Assembly: GCA_030427485.1 (NCBI GenBank)
Contig: JAUICG010000033.1
Coordinates: 1-48,695 of the forward strand
Reading direction: 5' to 3'
Length of the DNA stretch: 48,695 nt
DNA from: Gammaproteobacteria bacterium
GTDB taxonomy: Bacteria > Pseudomonadota > Gammaproteobacteria > Pseudomonadales > Halieaceae
The translations under genes and the position numbers were made by a program. The notes under the pieces are model-generated. The model was not told the origin of the DNA. It did no database searches and saw nothing but the letters and a program-made list of their open reading frames with translations. Positions 8,667-16,500 of this stretch are shown here, piece after piece. How positions within the stretch are numbered: position 1 is the stretch's first letter; every line of letters starts with the position of its first letter.

Positions 8667-10051
8667 GGGGCATATTGCGGTTCCTGGTGGCGGCGTCCTG
8701 GTGTGTCGCCCTGTGTTCACCGGTGATGGTGGCGGCACAGGCCGGCGAGGCGCCCGCACAGCAGATTACCAATCTCAATGAACTGCTCGAGTCGGTGCGT
8801 GACGCGCAGCGCCAGCAGCAGGCGCGCAACGCCCAGCGCGAACAACGCTTCCTGCGTGACAAACAACAACAGCAGGAGTTGCTGTCGCAGTCGCGGCGCG
8901 AGTTCGAGCGCAGCAAGAACGAAAACCAGCCCTTGCTGGCCGTCACCGAGGCGAACGCGCTGGAGATCGAGCGCCTGAAGACGCAGCTGGCCGACGTGGT
9001 ACAGGAGATGGGTGACCTGTCCAGTACCTTCCGGGAATTCTCCGGCGATTTTTCAGCGGTGTTGCAGGATTCGATGATAAGCGCCCAGTTCCCTGAGCGG
9101 CGGCAGCAGTTGGAGGCACTCGCAGCGGCCACCACGCACCCGACGATCGATGAGATCCAGGCGCTGTGGTTGTTGCTGCAGGAGGAGATGACGGAAGCGG
9201 CGCGCATCGCACAGTTTGAAGCGCCGGTGATACAGGTGGACGGCAGCGCCACCCCGGCACAGGTATTGCGCGTCGGCCCGTTCTCCGCGTACAGCGACGG
9301 CAGCTTCCTGCGTTTCGTACCGGAGACCGGCGAGTTGCTGGTGCTCAGCCGGCAGCCCGCCGCCCGCTATCGCGACGCCGCGCGGGCCTTTATCGAGCAG
9401 CCGGGGGTGATTGCGCCGATTACCGTCGATCCCAGCCGCGGGAGTTTGTTGGGTATGCTCAGCTACACACCGAGCCTGCGCGAGCGAATCGACCAGGGCG
9501 GCATGATCGGCTTCATTATCATCGCGCTGGGCACACTCGGTATGGCGATGGCCTGCTGGCGCGGCATCTATCTGGCTGTGGTCTACTTCCGCATCCGGAA
9601 TCAATTGCAGCGCGTGACAACGCCGATGCCGTCCAATCCGCTGGGCAGGGTGTTGAAGTCGGTGGAAGGCGTCAACCCGCGGGACGAAGAATTGCTGCAG
9701 TTAAAGCTGGACGAGGCGGTGCTGGCGGAGATGCCGGCGCTGGAACGGGGCAATGGCGTGATCAAGTTGCTGGCGGCCACATCGCCCCTGCTGGGATTGC
9801 TGGGAACCGTCACCGGGATGATACTCACCTTCCAGGCCATCAGCCTGTTCGGCACCGGTGATCCCAAGCTGATGGCGGGTGGTATCTCGCAGGCGCTGGT
9901 GACTACCGTACTGGGCCTGGTGGTCGCGATACCGCTGTTGTTCAGCCACAGCATCATCGCCTACCTGTCGCGGTCAATGATCCAGCGCCTGGACGAGCAG
10001 TGCGCGGGTGTGCTGGCGCGCAGTGCCGAACAGCAGGAGCGCGCGCGATGA
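8663..10051 (+). CDS. ttpC: TtpC-like ExbB/TolQ family protein with long periplasmic domain
   Basis: A 462-residue inner-membrane protein. A signal peptide (1-25) is followed by a long coiled coil (about 33-120) and a globular periplasmic part. A first transmembrane helix lies at about 281-305. The ExbB/MotA/TolQ core follows, with 'SPLLGLLGTVTGMI' at 374-387 and 'ALVTTVLGLVVAIP' at 411-424. This architecture, about twice the length of ExbB, matches TtpC, which is required with ExbB2-ExbD2-TonB2 for TonB2-dependent uptake in Vibrio. The start ATG overlaps the DUF3450 stop, and the stop overlaps the exbB start as ATGA, implying translational coupling. The gene name follows the family; direct function here is inferred. 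Confidence 0.9.
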   Translation: MRGILRFLVAASWCVALCSPVMVAAQAGEAPAQQITNLNELLESVRDAQRQQQARNAQREQRFLRDKQQQQELLSQSRREFERSKNENQPLLAVTEANALEIERLKTQLADVVQEMGDLSSTFREFSGDFSAVLQDSMISAQFPERRQQLEALAAATTHPTIDEIQALWLLLQEEMTEAARIAQFEAPVIQVDGSATPAQVLRVGPFSAYSDGSFLRFVPETGELLVLSRQPAARYRDAARAFIEQPGVIAPITVDPSRGSLLGMLSYTPSLRERIDQGGMIGFIIIALGTLGMAMACWRGIYLAVVYFRIRNQLQRVTTPMPSNPLGRVLKSVEGVNPRDEELLQLKLDEAVLAEMPALERGNGVIKLLAATSPLLGLLGTVTGMILTFQAISLFGTGDPKLMAGGISQALVTTVLGLVVAIPLLFSHSIIAYLSRSMIQRLDEQCAGVLARSAEQQERAR

Positions 10052-10599
10052 ATATGCTCCTGTCCATCCCGACCGCGGTGCTTGACCTGATCGACCAGGG
10101 CGGTCCGGTACTGTGGGTGATTTTCGCCACCTGCCTGCTGTTATGGCTGTTGATCCTGGAGCGCCTGTGGTTTGTGCGCATCACCTGGCCGGCGCGCGCC
10201 GCGCAGTGGGTGGCGCAGTGGGACAGCCGCGAGGATCGGGTCTCCTGGCGGGCAAAAAAAATCCGCGAATCCATTGTGTCGGAGGTGAAGCTGGAGTTGC
10301 ACGCGATGTTGCCCTTTATCCAGATGCTGGTGGCGCTGTGTCCGTTGCTGGGCCTGCTGGGTACTGTACTGGGCATGATCGGGGTCTTCGAGGTGATCGC
10401 CATCAGCGGCAACGACGACGCGCAGGCCATGGCCCGCGGTATCTATCGCGCCACGATTCCCACCATGGCGGGCCTCGTGGTGGCGCTCACAGGCATCTAT
10501 TTCACCGTGCGCCTGCGGCGCCTGGCTGACCGCGAGGCGAGTCAGATGCAGGACCGCCTCATCGCACAGGAGACAGCGGGCACAGGAGTATCGTCATGA
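10048..10599 (+). CDS. exbB: ExbB2-like proton-channel subunit
   Basis: A 183-residue three-helix MotA/TolQ/ExbB protein. The first helix is near residues 20-40. The paired core helices contain 'CPLLGLLGTVLGMIGVF' and 'ATIPTMAGLVVALTGIYF'. With ExbD it forms the proton-motive-force-driven motor that energises TonB. At ~180 residues it is the short ExbB2 type rather than the ~240-residue ExbB1. ATG 10048 overlaps the ttpC stop, with CAGGAGC upstream; its own stop overlaps the exbD start. It sits third in the tightly coupled DUF3450-ttpC-exbB-exbD-tonB-TPR operon. Confidence 0.93.
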   Translation: MNMLLSIPTAVLDLIDQGGPVLWVIFATCLLLWLLILERLWFVRITWPARAAQWVAQWDSREDRVSWRAKKIRESIVSEVKLELHAMLPFIQMLVALCPLLGLLGTVLGMIGVFEVIAISGNDDAQAMARGIYRATIPTMAGLVVALTGIYFTVRLRRLADREASQMQDRLIAQETAGTGVSS

Positions 10600-11006
10600 G
10601 CGCGCGACGCCACATCCCGGCCCAGGAGGAAACGGAACTGGACATGACGCCGATGCTGGACATCGTGTTTATCATGTTGATCTTTTTTATCGTGACCACC
10701 TCCTTCGTCAAGGAATCCGGTGTGACGGTAAACACGCCGCAGGCCTCCACGGCCGCAAACCAGGAAAACGCCAATATTTTCATCGCCATCACCGCGTCCG
10801 GTGAGGTCTGGATCGACCGCCGCCCGGTGGACCCCCGGTCCGTGCGCGCCATTGTGGCCAGGCTGCATGCGGACAACCCGGAGGGTTCCGTGATTATTCA
10901 GTCGGATACCGACTCGGCCACCGGCGTGCTGGTGGATGTGATGGACCAGGTGCGGCTGGCCGGCGTCGAGGGCATCGCTATCGCCGCCGATAAACGCACG
11001 GAGTAA
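10596..11006 (+). CDS. exbD: ExbD2-like TonB motor subunit
   Basis: A 136-residue single-pass inner-membrane protein. Its only transmembrane helix spans about 18-37 and carries the essential membrane aspartate at D22 within 'MTPMLDIVFIML', equivalent to the proton-carrying Asp of ExbD/TolR. The C-terminal half is the periplasmic domain (ExbD/TolR fold), ending in 'VRLAGVEGIAIAADK', which is typical. The start overlaps the exbB stop (ATGA). It works with ExbB and TtpC to convert proton flow into TonB movement. Confidence 0.94.
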   Translation: MSARRHIPAQEETELDMTPMLDIVFIMLIFFIVTTSFVKESGVTVNTPQASTAANQENANIFIAITASGEVWIDRRPVDPRSVRAIVARLHADNPEGSVIIQSDTDSATGVLVDVMDQVRLAGVEGIAIAADKRTE

Positions 11007-11020
11007 GCGGGGGCCGGGCC

Positions 11021-11710
11021 ATGCGATTAATCCCTGCGCTGCTCGGCGCGCTGCTGGTGACACTGGCGGTCTTCCTGTTCATGCACAGCCTGATCCAGCG
11101 CGGCAAGGAGGAGGGGGTGCCGGTGGTCGTGTACGAGGATGTGCAGGTGTTTCAGCAGGAGCAGGAGGAGCCGCCCCCACAGGAACAGGAGCCGGAAGCC
11201 GAGCCGCAAGAGATGAACGAGCCTGTCATGGAACCCCTGGCGATCGCGACGGTCAGTCCGGCAGCGCCGGTGCCCGCCGATACGCTGGAAATCCCCGCCC
11301 TCGAACTCGGCGCGGGGGATATCGACATCAGCGCCGCGGGAACGCGCTGGACTGCGCCGCTGGGCGGGGGCGGCGGCGAGGTGGTGGTCGGCGGCCGGGA
11401 CGCCCAGGGTTTTGTCGAGGTCGTGCCATTTGATACTCGCAGGCCCAACGTGCCGGACGTCGCCTGGCAGAATAAAATTGACGGCTGGGTACTGGTGGCG
11501 TTTTCGGTGACGTCCGCGGGCCGGACACGGGACGTGCGTGTGCTCGATGCCAGTCCGCGTGGCGTGTTTGAAGAGAAAGTGATCGCGGCGGTGGAGGACT
11601 GGACCTACCGCATCAGCTTTTCCGGCGATCTCAAAGGCGATGTGATACTGACGCAGAAGGTGGAAGTCCAGTGGCGGAACTACCCGCAGAATTTGCCCAA
11701 TGTGGATTGA
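11021..11710 (+). CDS. tonB: TonB2-like energy transducer
   Basis: A 229-residue protein with an N-terminal membrane anchor (about 5-24). A short acidic, proline- and glutamine-rich segment (about 44-65) and a glycine stretch (115-125) come next. The C-terminal TonB domain (about 143-218) contains 'IDGWVLVAFSVTSAGRTRDVRV' and 'GVFEEKVIAAVEDWTYR'. This domain contacts the TonB box of outer-membrane receptors, of which two are encoded in this window (26255 and 37207). The spacer is acidic (Glu/Gln) rather than the usual Pro-Lys/Pro-Glu rod, as in shorter TonB2 proteins. The start lies 14 bases after exbD, and the TPR gene starts before its stop. Confidence 0.92.
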   Translation: MRLIPALLGALLVTLAVFLFMHSLIQRGKEEGVPVVVYEDVQVFQQEQEEPPPQEQEPEAEPQEMNEPVMEPLAIATVSPAAPVPADTLEIPALELGAGDIDISAAGTRWTAPLGGGGGEVVVGGRDAQGFVEVVPFDTRRPNVPDVAWQNKIDGWVLVAFSVTSAGRTRDVRVLDASPRGVFEEKVIAAVEDWTYRISFSGDLKGDVILTQKVEVQWRNYPQNLPNVD

Positions 11711-12995
11711 ACGTGTGCGTGCAGCTTTCCTGAAGATACTCTGTGTCACCGCGGTTGCAGCGTTGGGTCTGCCTGTGGCCGGCATGGCGCAGGAGGGCCA
11801 GTACCGCAGTAAAATTCTGCTGACGCCCAATGAAGGCGATTGGTCCAGGGGCGCCGGCCTGTCGATCGACGAACTGGAGCAGCAACTGGGCAGTATTCAG
11901 GAGGCCTACGCGAAATCCAGCGCAGGCCGGCACCTGGCGCGGCACTATGTGGAGCGCAAGGAGTACGACAAGGCGATAGATTATTACCGCCAGGCGCTGG
12001 CGGCCGAGGGGTTATCCAACGTCGCCAATCGCGAAATGCTGCGCGAACTGTCGCAGGTCTACCTGTTGAAAAAAGACTACACGGCGGCGGCGCAGGCACT
12101 GCAGCAACTCCTGGCGATTGACCTGGTTCCGGAGATCACGGACTTCCTGCTGTCGGCGCGCGCGCAGCACCACCTGGGCCGGTATGCGGAGGTGGTGGCC
12201 ACGCTCGACGGCATCCAGAAGGCCGGTCTGGCGATGGATGAAAGCCAGATGCGGCAGGCGCTGGCCCTGTATTATCACGCGGGTGCGTTCGCGCAGTGCG
12301 AGGTGCTGCTCGCGCGCCTGCTGGAATCACAGCCGGACGACGCGCAGAGCTGGCATCTGCTGGCGTCGGTGTATCTGCAGCAGAACAAGAAGCAACAGGC
12401 GCTCGACCAGCTGGCATTGGCCCGCGACAAGCAGGTCCCGTTTTCCGAACGGGACATCCTGCTGCTGGCCAGCCTGCATGCCGCCAACAACAACCCCTAC
12501 GGCGCGGCCGAGGTGCTGGAGAATGCGCTGTCCGCGAAGGAGATAGCGCAGGACGCAACCACCTACAGGCGGCTGTTCGAGTTCTGGTTGCAGGCCAGGG
12601 AGCAGGAAAAGGCTGGCCAGGCGCTGCAACAGGCGGCGAGGCTGAGCGGTGATATCGAACTTTACCTCTACCTGGCGCAGTTGCAGATGGAGCAACAGGC
12701 GTACGAGGCCATGCACCAGACGATGCTCGGCGCGTGTGCCAAACAGTTGCCGGAGAAGTACGTGGGTCGCGCCAATCTCCTGCTGGGTGTCAGCCAGCTG
12801 AAGCTGGGCGACGAGGCGGGCGCGCGCCGTTCCTTCATCAATGCGACCCTGATAGGCGGCGTCAATGCCCAGGCCGGACAATGGTTGCGCTTCATGAACG
12901 GTCCGCCCGCGACTGAAGACGAGACGCGCCGGATTGTGGGAATCTGCCACGGGCCCAATGACAAGCGCCTGGAACCCGGAGAAGCCCTCCTGTAG
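11700..12995 (+). CDS. Exported TPR protein of the TonB2 operon
   Basis: A 431-residue protein with a signal peptide ending near 'VAGMAQE'. It has multiple tetratricopeptide-type helical repeats, such as 'LARHYVERKEYDKAIDYYRQALA' and 'LSQVYLLKKDYTAAAQALQQLL' near residues 80-145, with further degenerate copies to about 400. TPR genes close many ttpC-exbB2-exbD2-tonB2 clusters, and the product is thought to be a periplasmic scaffold for the TonB2 complex. Its ATG lies inside the 3' end of tonB. The stop is a TAG at 12993-12995, and the reading frame stays open for another 165 codons into a GyrI-like domain (13020-13493). The real product may therefore be longer by readthrough, or the gene may have been split by a nonsense change. 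Confidence 0.88.
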   Translation: MWIERVRAAFLKILCVTAVAALGLPVAGMAQEGQYRSKILLTPNEGDWSRGAGLSIDELEQQLGSIQEAYAKSSAGRHLARHYVERKEYDKAIDYYRQALAAEGLSNVANREMLRELSQVYLLKKDYTAAAQALQQLLAIDLVPEITDFLLSARAQHHLGRYAEVVATLDGIQKAGLAMDESQMRQALALYYHAGAFAQCEVLLARLLESQPDDAQSWHLLASVYLQQNKKQQALDQLALARDKQVPFSERDILLLASLHAANNNPYGAAEVLENALSAKEIAQDATTYRRLFEFWLQAREQEKAGQALQQAARLSGDIELYLYLAQLQMEQQAYEAMHQTMLGACAKQLPEKYVGRANLLLGVSQLKLGDEAGARRSFINATLIGGVNAQAGQWLRFMNGPPATEDETRRIVGICHGPNDKRLEPGEALL

Positions 12996-13019
12996 GCCAC
13001 TGCGGCGACTCCGGCGGAG

Positions 13020-13493
13020 GTGCCCGGAGACACCGCGGCTCCCAGCGAATTCGTGATCAAGACGGTTCCCCCGATGTCGCTGTTCTACCTGCAGTCAGCG
13101 AAACCCTTGCCGGAACTGATGGCATCGTTGCGCGGCACGCTGATCAATATGTACGTGAGTTTGGCCAAGTCCGGTGGCAGCGCCGACGGCCCGCTGCAAA
13201 TTATCCTGTCGGGCGATCCGGGTTCAGCCGCGGGGGTGGAGGTGCAACTGGGCGCCCCGTTTCGCGGCTCGACCGGCGGCAGCGGTCGCTACCGGGTGAG
13301 GACCACGGAACCGTTCAAGTGTGCCGCGCAGTCCTTTGAAGGACAGGGTGAGGCGCTGGCGGCCGCCCTGGCGCAACTGGCCGAATCGGTGAGGGCGTCG
13401 CAGTACGCGTTTACGGGAGAGACGCGTATCGTCGTGCCGCAGGGTGACGGCGCCGATACGCTCAGTGCCGAGTTGCAGATCGGAATCCACTAG
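13020..13493 (+). CDS. GyrI-like/effector-binding domain, in frame with the TPR gene
   Basis: A region of up to 157 residues resembling a GyrI/AraC effector-binding domain. It has an N-terminal beta strand ('FVIKTVPPMSLFYLQ'), a central 'LPELMASLRGTLINMYVSL' helix, and a repeated strand-helix pattern ending in 'LSAELQIGIH'. It lies in exactly the same frame as the preceding TPR gene, separated only by a TAG and a short Ala/Pro-rich linker. As a separate gene its start is poor: GTG 13020 directly abuts its only GGAGG-like sequence, and ATG 13074 would cut into the first strand. It is best viewed as the C-terminal domain of an interrupted or readthrough fusion. The fold assignment is from pattern, not from a search. 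It could bind a small ligand or be a remnant. Confidence 0.55.
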   Translation: MPGDTAAPSEFVIKTVPPMSLFYLQSAKPLPELMASLRGTLINMYVSLAKSGGSADGPLQIILSGDPGSAAGVEVQLGAPFRGSTGGSGRYRVRTTEPFKCAAQSFEGQGEALAAALAQLAESVRASQYAFTGETRIVVPQGDGADTLSAELQIGIH

Positions 13494-13514
13494 GCTGCTG
13501 CCGGGAGATGCCGG

Positions 13515-13580
13515 CGTGATTAATTCACGCAGATAGTACACATTTTTCGCATTGGACATGAGAGGATAGTGCTGTAGTAT
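13515..13580 (+). promoter_or_regulatory. Promoter and upstream palindrome for the DUF1302 gene
   Basis: The -35 TGGACA (13553-13558, 5 of 6 matches) and -10 TAGTAT (13575-13580, 4 of 6) are 16 bp apart. About 30 bp upstream of the -35 is a palindrome CGTGA-TTAAT-TCACG at 13515-13529, centred roughly 65 bp before the predicted start. That position suits an activator. The 5-base centre differs from the 6-base centre of a CRP site. Predicted leader about 107 bases. Confidence 0.45.
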
Positions 13581-13693
13581 TCGCATTGAAAATAGTGGCT
13601 GACGCACTGTACTGAGGCCCGCCGGTCAGTATCAGGGCTACCCGGTATCTCGTAATACCAGCCCTTTATAACTCTAAAATGGATGGTCAAAAA

Positions 13694-15424
13694 ATGAAAA
13701 AATTGCTCGCCGTTTCAGTTCTTGCTTCCGCAGCCAGCATGCAGGCCCAGGCATTCAAGTTCGATACGCCCAGTGACTGGGATATTCGCTGGGATAACAC
13801 ACTCAAGGGCAACCTGATGATGCGTGTGCAGGACCCGGATCCTTCTATCTATGACCCCAACCGGACCCAGGGGCCCACCGGTCCGAACCGCACCGCGGCC
13901 GGCATTTCGGATGACGCCGACTTTTCGGTCAAGCAGGGCCGTTTCGTCAGCCAGCGGATCGACCTGCTCTCCGAGATGGACATAGTCTGGAAAGAGACGC
14001 TGGGTTTCAGGGTGAGTGGGGCAGGCTGGTATGACTTCGCCTACGACAACAGCGCATATCCTTCCAGCGGCATCAACAAGGCCGGCAACCAACCTTACGA
14101 TACGTTTGCCTACCTGACGGTGCAGCCCGGCGATTACAACGACGCGGCGGAGGACCTGCACTATCGCGGCGGCGAATTGCTTGACCTGTTCGTATTCGCG
14201 AATTTCGATATCTCCGAAGACGCCTCCGCCAACGTCCGTATCGGTCGCCACACGATTTACTGGGGGCAGAGCCTGTTGTCGACGGGTGCGATCCACGGCT
14301 TCGCCGGGTCCATGGCGGCGCTCGACCTCGCCAAGGGACTTGGAACCCCGGGCAGTGAGGCCAAGGAACTGTTTATCCCGAACGACAAAATATCCACGAC
14401 ACTGCAATTTACCGGCGGCTGGAGCGTCAGCGCGTACTATGCGATGGGCTTTGAGCCCCTGCGCTGGCCGGCGTCCGGCACCTACTGGAGCCTGAACGAA
14501 GCGCTCACCGAACACTCCGAGTGTTTGACCATCGGTGGCGGCGGCAACAGCCGCACCTGTTTGCGTTCGGTTGACTACAAGAGCAAGGATTCCGGCGACT
14601 GGGGTATCAACCTGAGCTACTACATCGAGCCCTGGGACCTGGAGGCCTCCGTTATCTACATGAATGCCACCGACCGACTCACCAGTGGTCTCTACGGGGC
14701 CGGTGGTGTCACCGACGCGCAGCGCGCCGAGGCGGCCAACACGAATGCCAGCCTGTTTGGCCAGTACGGCTGGGTCTACAAGACCGACATCGATACCTTC
14801 GGACTCTCCTTCTCCAAGCAGATGTGGGACATAAGCTGGGGCGCGGATTTTGTCTATCGCAAGGACAATGCGCTGAACCCCGACCTGTCGCGAAGCTTGT
14901 TGGACGGCCTGTCCCCCTACTACGACGCTCCGGGTGATGTGAACACCAACACCAAGTATCCTGGCCCCACCGGCGACACCGCGCACATCGTGCTCAACGG
15001 CCTCGGTTTCCTCGATGGCGAATGGGGTCTCTGGGATGGTGGTACCTACATCGCGGAACTCACATTGTCGCAGCTGATCGACTGGGGTGACTTTGAGGAA
15101 AAGGCCAACCCCTACGTCAAGGACGATAACTTCTGCTCCCATTTCGGCGGTGTATTCAAACCGACCTGGTACCAGGTCCGTCCGGGCTGGGATTTCAGTG
15201 CGCTGGGTAGCGTCAGCTACGCGATCAGCTGTAAGCAGGCGCCGAACTCCGCCGGTGGTAACATGAAAGTCGGCAACGCCAGTATCGGCGGCTCCGTCGA
15301 CATCGACCAGGTGTGGAATATCGCGCTGAACTACAACATGTACTACGGCCCGCAGAAGCAGGGTACTGCCGCGTTCATTAAGGACCGCGACAATATCGCC
15401 CTGACCGTCAAGCGCACCTTCTAG
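13694..15424 (+). CDS. DUF1302 outer-membrane protein
   Basis: A 576-residue exported protein of the DUF1302 family (PF06980). The signal peptide is MKKLLAVSVLASAASMQAQA, and the mature N-terminus 'FKFDTPSDWDIRWDNTLKGNLMMR' is characteristic. Alternating aromatic/hydrophobic beta-strand segments follow, and the chain ends in a C-terminal phenylalanine, as expected for an outer-membrane beta-barrel. DUF1302 genes are commonly found with DUF1329, YCF48-like and RND genes in steroid and hydrocarbon degraders. Here the RND/YCF48 pair is 6 kb upstream and DUF1329 is absent. The start was set at 13694 because the signal peptide begins there; an in-frame ATG at 13679 would add five residues. It has its own promoter and a terminator at 15472. 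Transport substrate unknown. Confidence 0.88.
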   Translation: MKKLLAVSVLASAASMQAQAFKFDTPSDWDIRWDNTLKGNLMMRVQDPDPSIYDPNRTQGPTGPNRTAAGISDDADFSVKQGRFVSQRIDLLSEMDIVWKETLGFRVSGAGWYDFAYDNSAYPSSGINKAGNQPYDTFAYLTVQPGDYNDAAEDLHYRGGELLDLFVFANFDISEDASANVRIGRHTIYWGQSLLSTGAIHGFAGSMAALDLAKGLGTPGSEAKELFIPNDKISTTLQFTGGWSVSAYYAMGFEPLRWPASGTYWSLNEALTEHSECLTIGGGGNSRTCLRSVDYKSKDSGDWGINLSYYIEPWDLEASVIYMNATDRLTSGLYGAGGVTDAQRAEAANTNASLFGQYGWVYKTDIDTFGLSFSKQMWDISWGADFVYRKDNALNPDLSRSLLDGLSPYYDAPGDVNTNTKYPGPTGDTAHIVLNGLGFLDGEWGLWDGGTYIAELTLSQLIDWGDFEEKANPYVKDDNFCSHFGGVFKPTWYQVRPGWDFSALGSVSYAISCKQAPNSAGGNMKVGNASIGGSVDIDQVWNIALNYNMYYGPQKQGTAAFIKDRDNIALTVKRTF

Positions 15425-15471
15425 TCTCTCCTCGTGCCTGTACGGGCACGAAGCACTGCTTCAAGCTCATT

Positions 15472-15507
15472 GCCCGCTCCCTGAAAAGGAGCGGGCTTAA
15501 TTCGGTT
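15472..15507 (+). terminator. Intrinsic terminator after DUF1302 gene
   Basis: A 9-bp stem, GCCCGCTCC (15472-15480) and GGAGCGGGC (15488-15496), with loop CTGAAAA is followed by TTAATTCGGTTT. A smaller hairpin CGTGCC-TGTACG-GGCACG lies just upstream at 15433-15450. Together they mark the end of the DUF1302 transcript. Confidence 0.8.
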
Positions 15508-15544
15508 TCTCTCTTTAGTCTCTATTTCTGAAGTTTTGCCAGAC

Positions 15545-15662
15545 GAGCCTGAGAGTTAGCGTTACGGTTGGGACACGCCAAAAGGCGCACGTCCATGTGC
15601 AGGCTCGGGCGGCGACGTCCTGTCGCCGCACGGTCCCAACCGTAACGCTAACTCTCAGGCTC
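15545..15662. repeat. 118-bp nested palindromic element with 30-bp inverted ends
   Basis: Bases 15545-15574 and 15633-15662 are exact reverse complements over 30 bp. The 58-bp interior folds into further small hairpins: CGCC-AAAA-GGCG near 15577-15588, GCAC-GTCCAT-GTGC at 15587-15600, and GGCGAC-GTCCT-GTCGCC near 15611-15627. It lies between convergent genes, 140 bases past a separate terminator, and could terminate the minus-strand SRPBCC transcript. The cruciform form resembles REP/BIME or MITE-type elements. No second copy is visible in this window. Confidence 0.88.
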
Positions 15663-15704
15663 TCGATCTACAAATGACTAAACATCGGCTTCCGAACATA
15701 GCCG

Positions 15705-16211
15705 CTACTGATTGATTCCCGCTTTGTACGCTTTCAGCGCGGCGGCCGTGGTCGGTGTCCCGGTCTCGTAATAGAGCTTCATTGAGAGCGCCACGTCGTT
15801 GATCGTGGTCTGCACGAAGCCGGACATTTTCCCGCCCAGCCACGCGCCGAGCCGGCCCCAGGGCATTTCGTAGATAAGGCTGGTGGTGAGCAGGGTTTTG
15901 CCATCGCCGCCGTCCTCCAGCGCATAGCGGAACCATGCGTCCCGGAATGGCGGTGCCGGCTTCGCGCCGCGGTGCAGGTGGATCAGGAAGCCTTTTCCCT
16001 CCTGCCACTCCTCGACGGTTTCCTGGATATAGCTTCTGGGGCTGCGGTAGACGTAGCGGCTGGCGCCGACGCCCTCGGTTTGCTCGCTGACGATTTCGGT
16101 CCTGATGATGCCCGGTACGTAATGGTGGGCAAGGGAGATGTCCCGCAGTCGTGTCCAGGCCTCGGTGAGTGGCAGATCGATCTGCGTTTGCGCGTGCACT
16201 TCGTGAGTCAT
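15705..16211 (-). CDS. SRPBCC (START/PYR-like) family protein
   Basis: A 168-residue protein of the SRPBCC helix-grip fold group (polyketide cyclase/dehydrase and lipid-binding type). The N-terminus 'HAQTQIDLPLTEAWTRLRDISLAHHYVPGI' is the classic opening strand and helix, followed by alternating strands and a long C-terminal helix ('TTINDVALSMKLYYETG'). Such proteins bind hydrophobic ligands in a central cavity. The ATG at 16211 is preceded by GAGGAGA. It is a single gene, convergent with DUF1302 and divergent from the SDR gene. Ligand unknown. Confidence 0.82.
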   Translation of the reverse strand: MTHEVHAQTQIDLPLTEAWTRLRDISLAHHYVPGIIRTEIVSEQTEGVGASRYVYRSPRSYIQETVEEWQEGKGFLIHLHRGAKPAPPFRDAWFRYALEDGGDGKTLLTTSLIYEMPWGRLGAWLGGKMSGFVQTTINDVALSMKLYYETGTPTTAAALKAYKAGINQ

Positions 16212-16500
16212 CGTTTCTCCTCGTTGCTGCAGGCCATCTGCGGGAGCTGCACAGTGCAATAGTATCCCAGCAGGGAATTGCCGGCACAATCGGCAACGGT
16301 CGCTGCGAAGGTACACGGGGAGGCCACGCGCTGTAGCGCAAATCGGGTAGCCGCTTTTATCCCGGCTCGTCTTACCGACGGGGAGGCCAGGTGTTATCGT
16401 TGCCATGCGCTGTTGGAATGGCGGCCGCGGGGAAGTACGGCGTGGTCACCTTGGTCCTTCGCGCGCCAGTTGACACAATACGGGCAGATTGGAGAGGTCT

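Noticed and set aside
13715..15142. 475-codon open frame on the minus strand
   Set aside because: Antisense to the DUF1302 gene, which has a signal peptide, promoter and terminator; no start signal or family pattern on the minus strand.
16470..16475. Perfect TTGACA -35 upstream of the SDR gene at 16501
   Set aside because: No -10 element at a usable distance before the ribosome-binding site, so it is probably chance.
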